Assembly (NCBI GenBank): GCA_003342815.1
Contig: PTEX01000234.1
Location: 369,132 to 433,131 of the forward strand
Direction of reading: 5' to 3'
DNA from: Eudromia elegans
Lineage: Eukaryota > Chordata > Aves > Tinamiformes > Tinamidae
Length of the DNA: 64,000 nt
In this document: in pieces, positions 25,572-39,658 of the stretch
Numbering within the stretch: position 1 is the first letter of the stretch
Layout: each line of letters begins with the position of its first letter
Program-made: the position numbers and the translations under genes
The notes under the pieces: generated by a model
Told to the model about the DNA's origin: nothing
Seen by the model: the letters and a program-made list of their open reading frames with translations, nothing else
Database searches by the model: none

Positions 25572-28500
25572 GTAAGTGCTTTTGAACCCACTGACTTGTG
25601 TTAGCTTCAAGGACATCTAATGGAAACGTGTGTGATTTGATACTTATGGGGGTATATAACAGAAAACGTTATGTTCAGCCAGAAATTACATCTAGTGTAG
25701 AGTGAGGTAGGGATTGATACCACGTTTGGCAAATGCCTTCAGGAGCGTCTTTCATTTGGCTCAGTTGAATCCTCCCTAGACCACCATCCCTGGTTAAAGT
25801 TAGGATTGAAAACTATTGCCAGCAATAGCAGTTCCACACCAAACCTTTCTTTGTCTACGAAATATAATCTGAATCAAAAATCTGATTTCCATATGTTTTT
25901 CCTAAAAATTACTAGGAAGCTGATAAAATACTATCCCTGCTGTCAAACTCCTAATATTTGACTTTCACATATGAACCTGTGGCATGGAATAATTCACAGA
26001 AATCAACCTAATCCGTCAAAAGTATAACAAACCACTCTTTTTAAAAGAGGTTTAAGGTTGTCCTTTAGTCTGTAGCAAACTTTATATAATTACTGGATTA
26101 TTGTTTGTATGTTTTACTGGTAATATAACTTGCTGCTTAAGCAGATAGTGGTTGTGTTCACCTCAAGCTCAAGTATTGGTGTAGCTATTCCAGCAGAAAG
26201 ACTAAGTGTTTACATGGCTAACAAAATTATCCAGAGCCGCTTTGGTAAATATTATTGAAAAAAATTAATGTATGAAATTACTGCTTGCTCATGACAGCCA
26301 GTATCTAACTACTGGTGGCAGAGCAAGACCTTGATCAGAATAAGATCTTTGCTGGAGCCGAAGACTTGTTGTAAGCCTGACGGGCAATTTTTTGCTTGCT
26401 TTCTCTAAAGAACAACGTGCTGAAGACAGGTGGATCACTATTTAAGCTCTGTTTTGCTCCTCCTGTTCCTATGCGTATCTTGTTATATTGATCATTTGTA
26501 ATCATTCACTCCATTTAGATTCTCTTCTACTCTTGAATTTTTCCTGCCCCATGTCCTATTAATGTCCATCATCCTAACTTCATCTGTATTATGTGCCTCA
26601 TTTCCTTTCTCCTCATTGTCTGCCTGTGCTCTATGATCCCTGGGATTTCTCTGCTGCCTTCAAATCTCATCTCCTATGTCTGCTTTTTATTTTCATTCCT
26701 GGTTATACATCTAGGATGAAGGAAGTATCACCTTCCTTGAGGAAAACACAACTTTAATGCTCTGCAGACATATGTAATAGTAATATTATGGTTATGTTTA
26801 ATTGCCCAGACTGTTCTGCACTTAAGCAAAAGGCATCGATGCATCACGCTGACAGTAGTAACAGAGTGACTAGTTTCTGTGGGTTTTTTTTCATTTGACT
26901 TTCCTGACTATGAGCAAAAATATCCCCCAAACCAAGACTAAATGATATTAAAAATGCAAATTGAGTAATATTGGCTATCTTGAGTACTCCAGTTGTGTAA
27001 AAGCTTCAAGAGAGGCCAGATACTACCTTATTTCCAGAGATTCATACAGTCTTTTATCTTTTTTTTTTAATTCCATACTCTACCCGTAGAATTTCATGTT
27101 TGAACCTTTGTAGAAATACAAAATAAGTTATCCAAAATTGCCAAGATTTGCTTGGTTTCACGTTAAATGATACAGAACCTCAGAGGTCAGCATCGTTTCC
27201 ACACAAAATCATAAATGTGCTCACACTCACTCAGGCTGGGATCATGAAGAAAGTTTTTAAAGGGCCCAAATGTAGAGTTCATAATAAAACCTGTTGACAG
27301 GTTTTGATTTAATTACAAACAATTTGTACAGTTACATTTCAAAAGCATACATGAGACCGAGAAACCAGCCAGAGGACAAAGGAGACCTGTCACGCAGTCA
27401 CCTCAGAATAAGGAGATTTGTCGACTGTTCGTGAAAGAAATCCTGGTAGTGTTCACTACTGGTCTTTTCAGATTAGTTCAGAGGAAGTTGTATCACAGTG
27501 TTCAAAATAAGCGTTTGGCACATTATCTAATCTACCAATTAAAAAAAAAATTACGAGGAACTTGAAATCTTTCAGAATGTTACTGAATGTTTCACAGTGT
27601 CATTATTTATAAGATACCTCACAACATAAAAAGATGTCAAGTCTAACAGAGATAATGAATGCATCATGAGATATCAAATCAGAAGCTAACTTCCTAAAAC
27701 TGAAAGAAGGCATCAGGTTAATGTTTTATGTTTGGAAAAATGCCCACCTATAAAATTATCTGAAACCATAAAGGTTGGAGTTCACCTGTCTGAATGTTCA
27801 TGTCTTTTTGATCAGTATTGAGATGATCATTAAGAGCAGAGTAATTCTTAAGATTTTTGTCTGCTAAGAGTGGTAGTGCTATTTTTAAAATTAACTTTTC
27901 AATAAAAAGAAAGGCCTTGGCTAAAATAGCTGATCTGTTTTAAAAATGGGAAGATTATTAAACTGATGAATAGGATTTCAAAATTTGACATGAAGCTACA
28001 AGCATTCTTGCAGATATATCATCCATGTGCAAGATATATGACCAGACTCTATGTACCTACATGTAATATATCTTAAATGCCTGGCTTGAAAGGTCGTGCT
28101 AGAAATTCTACTGTCTTTGTCTTCATAATTGAATGGTTCTAATAGGTGCCTTTTAAAATGCTTACTTCCAGAAATTCCTGTGAGGCTGCTGTGTTGATAG
28201 AAGTTCCTTATATGTAGAGAAAAAAAATCACCTATTTTATGTTATGTTAGTTAGTACATAATATATTTGGCTATATTGGTCCTTTGGAATACTTACTTAC
28301 TTTAAAGAAAAGGGACGATTTCATTGAGGACACTGAGTTTCTTTCCAGTTGTTCGTGGAGCTTGAGGAAATGCTTAAGCTCTTTTTAGCAGAGAGTTAAC
28401 TACTTTTAAGACTATTGAGTTTTTTTGTCAAGTTCCATCCTCTTTCAGTACTTTACCATAGATATATAAGAATAATGTTGGAAGAAGTCATGATGGTTTT

Positions 28501-31363
28501 GAAGGAGAAGTAAAAATCAATAGGCAGCTACTTAGAGTATTGCAGTATGCAGATAAGGAGCTTTGCTAAGTCTGAACTTTGTGCAGCAACATCAATATGA
28601 CTTGTAGAACAACGAAGTTCAGTGCAAATGTTGAGGAGCAAGAGGAGGAAAAACTCCTCTTACAAACAAAGGTGTTAATACATGTTGATGAGAAACTGCT
28701 TGAGTTATGTTTGCTGTGTTCAAATACTTAGCAAGCAAAATCCTAGGAATAACTGCTTCAGTGAAAAGGACATAGGAATTGATATGGCCTGTCTGTATGA
28801 AGTATTGACTTTTAATGATACAAAGCTAATGTATTGAGAGAGACTGAATTTCTATAGGGTTCATTAAGAGAATAATAGAGAACTTGTTTTTAATTGTGTA
28901 AGATTCAAATAACTTTATTTATAAAGAGGTATTTTGCATATAAGTAAATTATATCCATGCATACAAAATTTGAAGTATTTTGTGCCTCATACCTTCTTAT
29001 GTGTAGGATATAGGGATTCTGCTGGCTTGTGTCCTGGGTAACTGCACTTCTTTTATGAGTAGAGTAGGCAAAAATATGTTATTGGTTATCCTAAGAAGAA
29101 TGTGAAGAAGTATAAGAGGTTTAAGTACCAACTCCTTGTGCCTCAAGAAAATAAGTTGTTGTAGCTCTAGCTACGTGTTTCACTTTTCTAAAATCCCATA
29201 CTGGCTGTGCTGTATTCTAAATGCTTTCCAAGTGCTGAGCAGCACCAAAACAGTTAATTCTAGTTATTTTCTGTGAAAATTCTAGTTTAACTAGGACTCC
29301 TGGGAAGTTCCTGGGCAATCTTTTGCATACTATGTCCTCAGCCTGTGTTTGAATGGTCTAATAATCTGCCAGCTTCTGATCTGGATTTTTGAGGAGGACC
29401 TGAAATCTGTTTTGCTGAGTTATTTGTTTCTTATATGTTGTCTGTGGATGAAAACAGTGCTGTGCAGTGGATCTTTCAAGCCAAATGTTAAAATAACTGC
29501 CTCAGTGTTTTTACTGTTTATCTATGTCTACATTTTAAAATTATAATTAGCAGGAAAAAAAGTTGAATGTAAGTTTAATTAAAAGTATAAAGACAGTGGC
29601 ATAAACATTCATTCTTTATGGCATGAGGAAATGCAGCGCTTCTCATTCAAGTGTTCAGAACAGATTTAACCTAATATCCCGTTTTTTACAATAATTGTAA
29701 CATTCTAAAGATTGCAGATTTCCATGCATTATCTTGGCCCAGAAAAGAAATAATCATTTGGGAAGCAGTGCTTACTAAGCTTAGGGGGATGGGGAGCTAT
29801 GGCCATTTAAAGTTCTGGAATAATGAATAATAAATGAACATACTCTCATAAAATTGAAAACACACATTTATTTCCACTTATGTAAAAGTTTTAATAGAAG
29901 CTTGTACTGGACAAAGAACCTTATTAAGCAATGTTGTGCTTGTTTTAGTAAAATCCGGCTTTGATGAGACTGAGCCGCAATTCTTTCACTCTTTTAGGAT
30001 GTTGTTCCATGAAATCAAGTTTTCAAGGGGCTCAAAAAGAAAAAAGTTCTCAGAAATGTCATACCCATCAAAATAGTTCAATTCATTGGCCGCCAATTCC
30101 CACTGTGACACTTGCAGCTGGAATTTTGAAAACAGTTCCAAATACAACCCTTCTTAGGAACTTCGAGCACTAGTGCTTAAGTAAAGTTGAATGATTTTGA
30201 AAATATGCAGCTTTTTGTTATGCTTTACACAATTGGTAATGAAATGTAATGTGGAAATGAGGTTGTGTTGATTATATGGGGCTGGTTAACCTGGCTGCAC
30301 TGTGAAAACTAAATGGAAGAAAAGAAAGAGCTATGCTGATGTAAGAAGCCCAACATCACCTCTGTGGATTCACTTGGACTTTTGTCCCTGCTTGGAGATC
30401 GTCTTATGTCTCATCACTTCAGAGAATACCGCAGATTTCATTCTTTCTACAAGGCTTTTCTGCCCTGGGGTGCCCTGAATATTGACCTTAAAACTGTACT
30501 TTGACTAGGATACTTGACCCAAGCTGAAATGTTCCTTGCCCTTGGAAATAGCTCAGTTTAAGCTCTTTAAGATAGTATGAGAATGTTTGAAAAGGACCAG
30601 ATGGATTCTCCAAGCTGTATTTTCAGAAATTATTCCAGTATAGTGATACTTTTTTTAGCTTACTAAAGCCTTTATTGTTTTGTGTTTAAAAAAACATGCA
30701 TTTACCAGTGTCTTGAAAGAGTTAATGTAGTTGAAACTGGCCCGTGAGTCGGTGAGATGCTGTCTTGTAGCACTTTATATCTTTTCCTTGTGCAAACGTG
30801 AATTAAGCAGTTTTTGAGACTATTGAAATAGTTCCAGTGTTTCTGCTTTTAGTAAGGTTCTGTGAATAGTTTTCCCATGGTGTCCCTGTTTCCCGTTTGT
30901 GTGGAGTATGTGCCGCTTCCCCCGTCTGTGGTGACAATCAACTGAAAATCAGCTGTTTCCAGCAAGCTCCCTGCATTCTGGCATGCACGCTTGGCTCACA
31001 CTGATAAGAAAGCTTGACTGTTCTTTGATGGAGGAATAATTTAAAGCTAACAGCAAATCTCTTCTTAAAGCTGCACCATTCAGTTCATAGCAAGTGCAAA
31101 TATATACCGCTCTATTTGCTTGTCTGTAACTCGGCTGTCATTATCCTGGCTTGAAGGTCCAGATCTTTAGATTTTGGTGATCTTGTTAATGCCAGTGCAA
31201 CAGGACATTGGTACTATGCACGTCATGATTGGGTCTTACACTCTGTTCCTGCAGGGAAAGAGTAAATCTAAATCTTCTCTCTAAAGGGTTGTGGCTTATA
31301 AACATTCTCTGCTATCAATCTAGCTAATTTTTTTTTGTTTGTTTGTCCTCTCTCTGACTACAG
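25572..31363. other. Non-coding stretch, very AT-rich
   Basis: Nothing beyond short A/T runs was seen. It contains no frame above about 70 codons over almost 4 kb (25.6-29.3 kb), consistent with neutral intergenic or intronic DNA. Confidence 0.5.
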
Positions 31364-31565
31364 TGACTTGTTTCTTTTTTATCTTTCTGGGACTGATGTT
31401 GTGTGATGTTGATTTGAAAGTAGCTGTCCTTTCATTTATCTCAGATTGGATACTGGAGCTAAATCATTACTCTTTTACCCAAGTGAAGGCATTATGCAGG
31501 GAAGGTTCAGCAGTGAGGACACAAAGCTTCCCAGAACAGTTTGGTTTACTGATAATAACTGCAAT
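31364..31565 (+). other. Candidate internal exon with 66-codon open frame
   Basis: A T-rich/CT-rich acceptor (GTTTGTCCTCTCTCTGACTACAG, AG at 31362-31363) and a donor (GCAAT|GTAAGTCC) bound 202 bases. One frame is open across all of it, with two leading bases and two trailing bases. It starts with a hydrophobic stretch (CFFFIFLGLML) and ends SFPEQFGLLIITA. An ATG in the same frame at 31339, before the acceptor, shows the open frame extends beyond the exon, which weakens the case. The protein is not recognised. Confidence 0.28.
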
Positions 31566-32989
31566 GTAAGTCCCCTGTCCCTAGTCTAAGATGTTGCAAC
31601 ATCTGTTCTAAGTAAGAAGAAGGGCTGTTTTTTCCATGTATTTTCAGTGATTATTAACTTGAATAACTTAGCATCATTTTAGAAATAGGGTGAATGTTTC
31701 CAGGGACAAATCACTCATCATTTCTACCTAATCCTAAATCTCTTCTGGAGCCATTTGGAAAATCTGTACTTAATTGCTTGTTTGTTCAAGGTTACCAATT
31801 TGCAGTTTATGAAGCTATAATGCCACGTGCACTGTTTCTGCAACACGTTATAATTTCAGTGTCCAAGTAGACAGCAGTGTGGTGTTGGTGCTCAGCCCTA
31901 CCACAGGGCTAACTTTGAAAGCCTGATTTCCAGGACTGAAGTCAGCAAAGAAAGTTTTACATCATCTATCGGTTTTCATTTCTTTCACCATAGAGACCTC
32001 TTCTATTTTAGTTTTGGGCCAGCTTTCGACTAGAGAACGGAATTTCTAGCCATGCCCAGTTCCTCTTTCTTAGCGTGGTGGGCACATCTGTCAGGTGCAG
32101 TTGTATTTTGAAAAACTAACTTCTATAGAGGAGAATAAACATCAAATACCCAGTGATTTATTTTGTCTGTTAGACTTCAGTGTATGAAGTTGTGCATTAT
32201 AGGGAACGTTTGGTAATATAAAGAAGATTATTATTGGATCTTATTAAGCTCTTTCTCTTCCTCTCCTCTATTAATAAAACTCAAGTGAACTGTGAGGCCT
32301 TTAATAAATACAAACAACAGAAGTTAATGCCCTGAACTTCATAGGGGGGAGGTGAGTGATTTGCATTGTACATAAGTAAAAAAGAACAAAGTTAAGGTTA
32401 TTTGTATCGGGATACTTTAAAATATTGCTTTTACTAATGCTTTAGTGATGGTATTTCTGAACCCGTTTCTCCTCAGTTGCTTGGGAAATTGAAGTATCTT
32501 AAGTACATTTAAAAGGTATGATATACAAAGCTTTGTAATAAAAGATAAATCTAGCGTGCCAGTTTTGTTCACCTGTATTGGCTTTTGTTAGTTATTGACA
32601 AACTGAAGCAAATTTTAGGGAACTTTAATTTGTGCTTATTCATTTGAGGTTTTGAGGGGTGGTTTGGGGGAAGAGTTTGAACATGTTTGTTTATTCTTTA
32701 AGAAAAGCTTTGCTGATGCTTTAGGTTTTGTAGAACATAGGGAAAGTAATTTTAATTTCACTGTCTAGATTGCAAGAAAGTGTAAGTAATGCAAAATGGA
32801 AAAATGCTCAGAATTTGAACTCTGTTCTGCAGTAATTCCCCACCTAAGTCACCATTATGTTGTTCCAGAACTATCTCTGAAATGGAACTCTCTGTACACA
32901 GAGTCACTTATGCATTACCAGCTCATAAGTTACCTGATTTCTGTAATTTTCCTGAAATAACCGATTGAAACCGGGACATTGCTGCTTGA

Positions 32990-33310
32990 ATTTTATTCAG
33001 ACTAATCAATCAGGACAGAAAATGAAGGCATTATTAGCATTCAGGCTGCATTTTCACTTCCTGCAGAAATGTTTTTTATTATGAAGGCTAACTGTGTCAG
33101 CAGTCGGACTAGACACACTCTCATTGCCAATTAATATAAAAATTCCTTTCTTGATTTACTGGGAGAGACTGAAGGGACAGAATGCATTTTCTTTCCCCAG
33201 ATTTCACCTGATTGAGGCATTGGCTGTCTGAGTCAGTGTACTTTAAAGTTATTAATTATTTTGCTTCACTCTATAATACTTAATTAAAGCTTAAAACAAA
33301 AATAAATTGG
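32990..33310. promoter_or_regulatory. Candidate conserved non-coding block
   Basis: Complex AT-rich sequence with CTAATCAATCAG, GCATTATTAGCA, GCCAATTAATAT, TTATTAATTATT and CTTAATTAAAGC. It has no ORF of note and no repeat signature. It is called only on motif density. Confidence 0.25.
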
Positions 33311-34170
33311 TTGCATTTGATGAAACTGTTGTCAGCCAGATGAGATTTTAGCAACATAATAGAGCTGATAGGTCTGTTTGTTTATAGTAATGCTGGATGA
33401 CCTTGAAATGTTCATCTGGCCAATGTGGACTCTCTAAGATAAGAATCCAATTTCTTTTATTCTCTTTACCTGAGTTAGAATTAACGGTCTGCATTATCAA
33501 AAGGATATTAGCACATGACAAGCCTACAGATACTTCTAATGTTCCTTGGCTTGCTGTCCCTTGGAGCCAGCATGGAGGCACGGTTAGCAGAACTAACACC
33601 GGTTTTACTGCAGCTCGGGCTCTACAGACAGCAAGGTAGCTTTAATACTCTCCAAGGTTTGTGTTGCATTCCTTAAAATCTTATTTGATGACTGAGCGGA
33701 GGAAAGCTCTATAGTTTTGTTGTTCTGAGAGACAGAACTTAGAAATGGAGAAGTTGATAGACAATCTTTCTGCATCCTTAGGGGACAGACAGTACCTAGA
33801 TTAAGAATTAGATGTTAAAACCTTCCAACCCTTCCATACTTTGCCAGAATAATTGCAGTACCAAGGGGTTTGTATTTGGGATCATTTAAAACCCAGTGGG
33901 CAAGAAATATATTTGCACAGTGCTACAAACTATTGTGCCCTGTTCTAGATAAAGCTGCATAGTTGTTTCTGCATGTTGTAGCCAACAGTCAGGCCCAGGA
34001 ACACAGCTTCTTTCCCTAATAATTACTGAAAAGGTTTTTAGCTCTGTCAAATTAGGTGCATTCTCTTTTGCTTTTGTCCCAAAATGTAAGTAACATACCA
34101 TGAAGCCCTAGCTTGTATCCATCTGTTTCTTTAAGGTAGTTCTTTGAGGAAAAGGACTTACTCTAACCTA

Positions 34171-34197
34171 TTTTTTTTTTTAAAAAAAAAAAAAAAA
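34171..34197. repeat. T11-A16 self-complementary homopolymer
   Basis: Eleven T followed directly by sixteen A, a perfect AT palindrome of at least 22 bp. It could fold or act as a nucleosome-free element. Confidence 0.85.
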
Positions 34198-36372
34198 CCT
34201 TTTATATAATATAAACACTTTTTATTTTGACTAACATCTTGCTTCTCATGAGCTACTTCCTTGCAGCTTTGTCGTACCTAGGCACTCCTTTAAAAGTAGT
34301 ATTTGGGCAGAAGTTTTCTCCCACTTATATAAAACAAAATGTTATCAGTGAATTTTTAAAAGGTCATTGTATGGGCTATGAGTGCGAATCTGATGTAGAC
34401 GTTCAAAACCACATACAGCAAGTGCCCTTTTGGCTAAGATCAAGTTTAACATGAGTTTAATATCTGCTTTGTTTTACATCTAGCATTTGCAGTGGTCACA
34501 CTTAAGAAAACTGATATGTAATTTCGACTAATTTTTGTTAGTGTATGCTATTAAAGATCTATGGTCTAGCTTATGAAATAGTAGATAAACATCCTTTGGA
34601 AGGAATATCTCTGTGTCCTGTAAATCTGACACCCAAGTTGTCCAGTACTCACTAAAGCCTAAAAAACTGTGTGATAATATAAGTTGCTCTCCTGATGACC
34701 CTTAGAGATAGTCGTACTCCTTTTGCACTGGTGCTTTCGGTGTGTAACATCTTCACACTCATGCAATGACAGTGTGAGGATTCATATTGTCAATATGTAT
34801 CTTGCTGGCTGGAAACCGCTGTCTCCTTTTGCCTTGTGGGACTGCTCGCACTTTAGGAAGCAGGCTGAGCTGAGGTGCTAACGCACAGGAAAGGAGATGG
34901 AATGCAAGCAGTTTACAGAGGAAATGATCCTGTACAGGCAGCAAACACTTGAAATGTACTTGGATATCTGTCTGAGTTATTGAATAATAAGTCACAGTCA
35001 CGTTCAAGAAAGCATTGAGAGAAGATATATAGAGGAACATAAAGCTACATATGGATTTCCTACATCTGCATTTTTTACTGGGAGCTGACCATGTAATTGG
35101 CTTTCTCCTAGAAAAAGTGAAGTTTAGAAATAATATAAATATCATGAACATATACATAAGTGGAAAGAAAACAGCACCTAGCTCAGAGAAATTAAACACC
35201 TATCTGCGATTATCTTTTGGAAACTGTGATGTATGTGGTGATTTGACCTGTGAAAAATAGATGAAAAAACTGTACAGATACTGTACAGAGAAAGCTTCCT
35301 CAGTTCAGGTTTGCATTTATTTTTGGGTCAGTAGTTACATAAATCTGGACTCTTTCTCCTTGCCCATTACCCTCTGTTGGTTAGATGCTGCTGCTGTTCA
35401 AGTCTCATCACCTAATAGGGGAAAAGATCCTGAGTTTGTCAATAATTTGATCTTGGTAACCATCTTAGATGCTAGCGGGTTTCTGATTTAATGCAAGATC
35501 TTTCCAACAGCTTACTTCAGAGAGCACGTATGCGAGTTTTTCAGCTGTGTTCATTTTCCAAGTGGTGATATGGAAAGAGATTTCACTTTAAAACCTTCCT
35601 AAACAGGGGAAATGGGTCAGCTGTTCCTGAACAGGTCCAGAGGGATGATGCTCTCCACAGCACACCTCAACAGTTGCAGGAAGAGGTCCTTGTACAGTAA
35701 GGGCACCGTTCTAAAGTAAGAGGTATCGCAAGTCGATATTTTTGTCTAGAGATGGCAATCTTGTGGGGAGGTTGATGATGGCGCAGCACCTGAATGCTGG
35801 CATAGCGGGGGCTGCAGGATGGCAGTGATGGCTAAAGCAGAACTGTGCAGTCAGAAGATCTCTCACATGCCCCAAAGCACCTAGCAGGGCTAGAGCTCAC
35901 CAAAGGCTCAGGCAAACACTCTGCTATTAGTCATATTCTGGTTCTTGGGATTACAGGTCAAACTGCATTTGCAGAAGGGTCAGTGAGATGAGATACTGCC
36001 ATTACCAGAGCTCCCCTAAAAGAAGGCAGTATGCGGGTGTGGAGAGGGCTTAGAGAACATAAGCTCTGTACAAACATCATGCTCTTTCCGTGAGTTAATC
36101 AGGTCTTTAATAAAAGACCACGAAAATGTCAGCAGTCCGAACAAATAAAACAGAATTGTAGCTGAATGTTCATTCAAACAAAGAAATATAAACCCCCTTT
36201 TTATTAATGTTCTTCCTACAGACAAGAAATGGATTAGAATTGTAATTAGGAAATATATACTTAGTATATGCTATCCATAAGCATCAGCACATACTTAAAT
36301 ATGCACTGCACATACTAATCTTTACAACATGATCACTTCTGAAGGCTTGAGGCCCCAATTTTTTTGTGAAAA

Positions 36373-36465
36373 ATGCTAATTGGTAAATAGATGAAGTAAA
36401 TGAAAGAATCAACTAATTAAGCTACTCATGTTGCATTAATTAAGAGATGATAATGATAAGAAAAC
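36373..36465. promoter_or_regulatory. Candidate enhancer: homeodomain and GATA-like motifs
   Basis: GCTAATTGG, ACTAATTAAGC, GCATTAATTAAG and GATAATGATAAG lie within about 90 bp. The even spacing of TAATTA-type cores is suggestive but not proof. Confidence 0.27.
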
Positions 36466-38851
36466 AGTCTTTTTCTTAAGGCTGAAAAACAATCAGGTGT
36501 CTCCTCTTGGCCAGTAACGGCTCTTCAACCAATCTTTTCTGGCAAGTGTTGGGGAAATGCAACTGTGTAGAAACACTCCCTTTTTGGAATACTGTGTGAC
36601 AAGACTGAAGGGTGACTAATAATATCTGCTTTTATAAAGGATCTCGTATTTTATCTTTAATCCCAAATTAGATCTATTCTCTTCCAGCTCAGTATTATTC
36701 CTATGATACTCTTATAGGAGTTTTTTAATATGGAAGCTATCTGACAAGTTGATTGGCTTGCTTGCTTTTTATAAAAGAATTACTTTTCTCTTCTTAAAAC
36801 ACTATTCAACTCTTTAATTTACATGCCTGAAAAACGAGGTCAGAGGTATAACAGATTTTCTAATAGACAAATAATGGGTTCAAAGAGGAAGAAAAACTAA
36901 ATTATTTGCACATTGTGGACAGATGGGAATATAGTTGTTAAAGCAGTCATAAATGTCATAAATGGAACTGTGACCCTGATGGCAGGACAGTGGTAGGTAC
37001 AGGTGTGGTGCAGTGGCACGGTGTGGGTTCGTGATGTGTGAGGACAGGAGGAGGAAGCGTGGGGCAGGTGTGCATGCAGTTTGGCTCCCCAGAGCCAAAA
37101 AAGCTGGTATAGAAGAGTCAGTCCTCTGACATTTCTTTGTGATGCTGAACTCCATTTAGTACGTTAAGTTATTTAAGCAGTAAAAGTATTTGTTTGTACT
37201 TTGTGAGTAAAACAATCGGTAAAGAATAACTGTTTGACAACTTAAAATTCCTTTGTCTTCTTCCTTTCCTAGAAGCTTTTTTTTTTTCTTCTCCTCCTTT
37301 GAAACCTCCTACGCTCAATGGGAATGCAGTTAGGTCTATACGCAAGTAATTTTTAGTCTTACCATGGGAGTCACCTAAGCGCAGTCGCAAAAGTAGTGTT
37401 GATGATACTGGCACAGCAGTATGCAGAAACAGACAGCGTTGAAAGACGCACAAAACAACTCGTCATGCAGATAAAGCAGTTGGACTATTGACACTTGTGT
37501 ATGTGCGAGCAACTAATGGTAAAAATTTTCTCAAGGCAGACGCCAAAACAAACCATGCTTTGAAATCACTACCTAAGAGAAATATATAGATAGGGTCACC
37601 TTGTGGGATGTGAATTAAATTCTGTGTGATGTGTGGTGTTGCAGTTGCCCAAGACAGCCTTTCTGTGCGCAAGGAGAAGTGCATAAATTTTGAAATTTTG
37701 TGATGACTTAAAATAATACAGAATTCAACACAATAACAAATTCTAACCCAGTAATGGCTACATTATTTGGCAGATATCCTGCTACTGGGTAGGCTGTCTA
37801 GCTTACTGATTTAGGCCAAAGCTGCTTAAGCTATGTAGCAACAGTCTTCATTATCATTAGTGTTTTTGGAAAGGTGTTCGATAGTCTAACGTCTTTCCTG
37901 CTGGGTACTGTCCCTGTCACTGCACATATTATCCAGACATTAATGTTGATAGCTTTGCCAGTGTGTTTATCAGAAAGGCCAAAATCAGAAGAGGCACAGA
38001 CTAAACGAAATGCTTCCTTCCTTTCTTCCTCCCCTGCCTTGTCAAGTTCTTCATACTGTACGTGGTTGGGGAAGCTAATGTTACCTCTGCAGTGCCTGTC
38101 TTAGGGATTAATAGCAGAATTGAGTCTGCCCGCATGTTAACATGCCGTACTCTCTCAGCAGCAATCAATTCACACAAAACTGCCAGCAGTTCACCAAAAA
38201 CATTGAGTTCGGTGTGCTCTTTGTTCACCTCAGGTGCACTGTGCCTGAGATTTCAAGCGAGGCTGTCTGCGTGATGGCTAGTGCATGAGAAGAAGAATAT
38301 TACTGCTTTAATTACTTATAATGAAGGATCACGGGATGGTGATGTCATCATTTTAAGGCTTGCTATGTCTAAGTGCACTGCCAGGAAGAGGAAGATGAAT
38401 GATGATTTATGTACCTTGGACTCAATTCAGACAAAAACCACTTCAAAAATGTTAATTATTTGAGGTCATTTTCTATTACGCAGGATCTGTTTTTTAGCAT
38501 TTCTTGCAGGTTAATAGATGTGATTCAGGAGTGTTCAGCCTGTATTGGTTTGACAGGAAAAAAGCAGCAACTGGGTGGGGGAGGGAAGAGAAGGAGACAA
38601 AGGGTGTGATTTATCCATGTGCACTTTGCTCCTCGGGACTAACAAAGAGATGGTTCACAAATGTCTCCGACTCAAAGCTGTGATCTGTCAGAACTGCTGA
38701 GCTGGGGAAATGCTACCATTGACCAAGTAAAAATAGATTGATCGGCTGTTACGGACTTATCTGTAAGATGGTTATCCATATTATCTATATGTGCAGAAGG
38801 CAAAGCATTTTGGTGGGTTAGGAGTGAAATAACTTTGTTGCAGTGTTGTCT

Positions 38852-38935
38852 GCTATCAATCAATGGTTTTAATTAGTTACATGATTGACTAATAAAAATC
38901 CTCACTGATTAATTGATTTTTTGATCTACCTAACA
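38852..38935. promoter_or_regulatory. Candidate enhancer: homeodomain/PBX motif cluster
   Basis: Within about 85 bp are ATCAATCA, TTAATTAG, TGATTGAC (38882-38889) and TGATTAATTGATT (38906-38918). TGATTGAC and TGATTAAT are known PBX-HOX composite site forms. Such density suggests a developmental regulatory element. AT-rich DNA produces such words by chance, so this remains inference. Confidence 0.3.
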
Positions 38936-38999
38936 CATCCTTTATTATAGGGTAATTTTTCATTTGAACTAAATACTTTATTACCTAAATGCAGAGGGT

Positions 39000-39018
39000 T
39001 TTTTTTTTTTTTTTTTTA
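39000..39018 (+). repeat. Poly(T) tract
   Basis: About 19 T in a row, just right of the homeodomain/PBX motif cluster at 38.85-38.94 kb. Confidence 0.85.
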
Positions 39019-39631
39019 ACACTTCTGAGAGAGTGAGGAAATATAAGGATATAGAAGGGAAGAAATGCTGATGATTGTCAGAAAATTATTAATGATGCTT
39101 CTGATAAAAGAGATACTTGGACACTCTGAAACACTGTGTGAGGTTCCACTTACTTGAAATGTACTACTATTTGTCACAAATAATCCTTTTCCTAGTGTAA
39201 GGGTTAAGGATTTATATGGTAAGACTTTCCCTATGCTCTGCTGTTAAGCTGATTGCATTGTCATTTGTTTGTACGACTACTCACATATTCGGTAAATAAC
39301 AAATATGTTTTAACTAGATAACACCTTGACTCAAGTACAGTTATATATGTACATCCATTCTTTCTGCTTTTAATATACAAACTCTTTGTGTGTGTGTGAA
39401 TTTGCTCATCATAAATCTGAGCCAGGCTTTGCTGAAGCTAGCGGGAGTTACCTGTCACAGTAAACAAGAGCTGACATTCATTTGGCTCTTAAGCCCCTGT
39501 TTTTTCACCCATGTATGTAATTATATCTTGTGATAGTACTGATGGAGTAGCAAGTATGTTACGTATATTCCAGTCCAGCAAAGAGTCTGCAAACTGCCTG
39601 AAACTACTGAAAGAGAAACAATCCATCTTGC

Positions 39632-39658
39632 ATTAATGGCAGTTCAGCTGCCATTAAT
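39632..39658. repeat. Perfect 11-bp stem hairpin
   Basis: ATTAATGGCAG and CTGCCATTAAT flank the loop TTCAG. Each arm carries an ATTAAT homeodomain-like core, so it could be a symmetric binding site. The stem is too short to call a miRNA. Confidence 0.7.

Noticed and set aside
34759-35199. 146-codon minus-strand frame
   Set aside because: Composition like random AT-rich sequence, with no domain or flanking signal.
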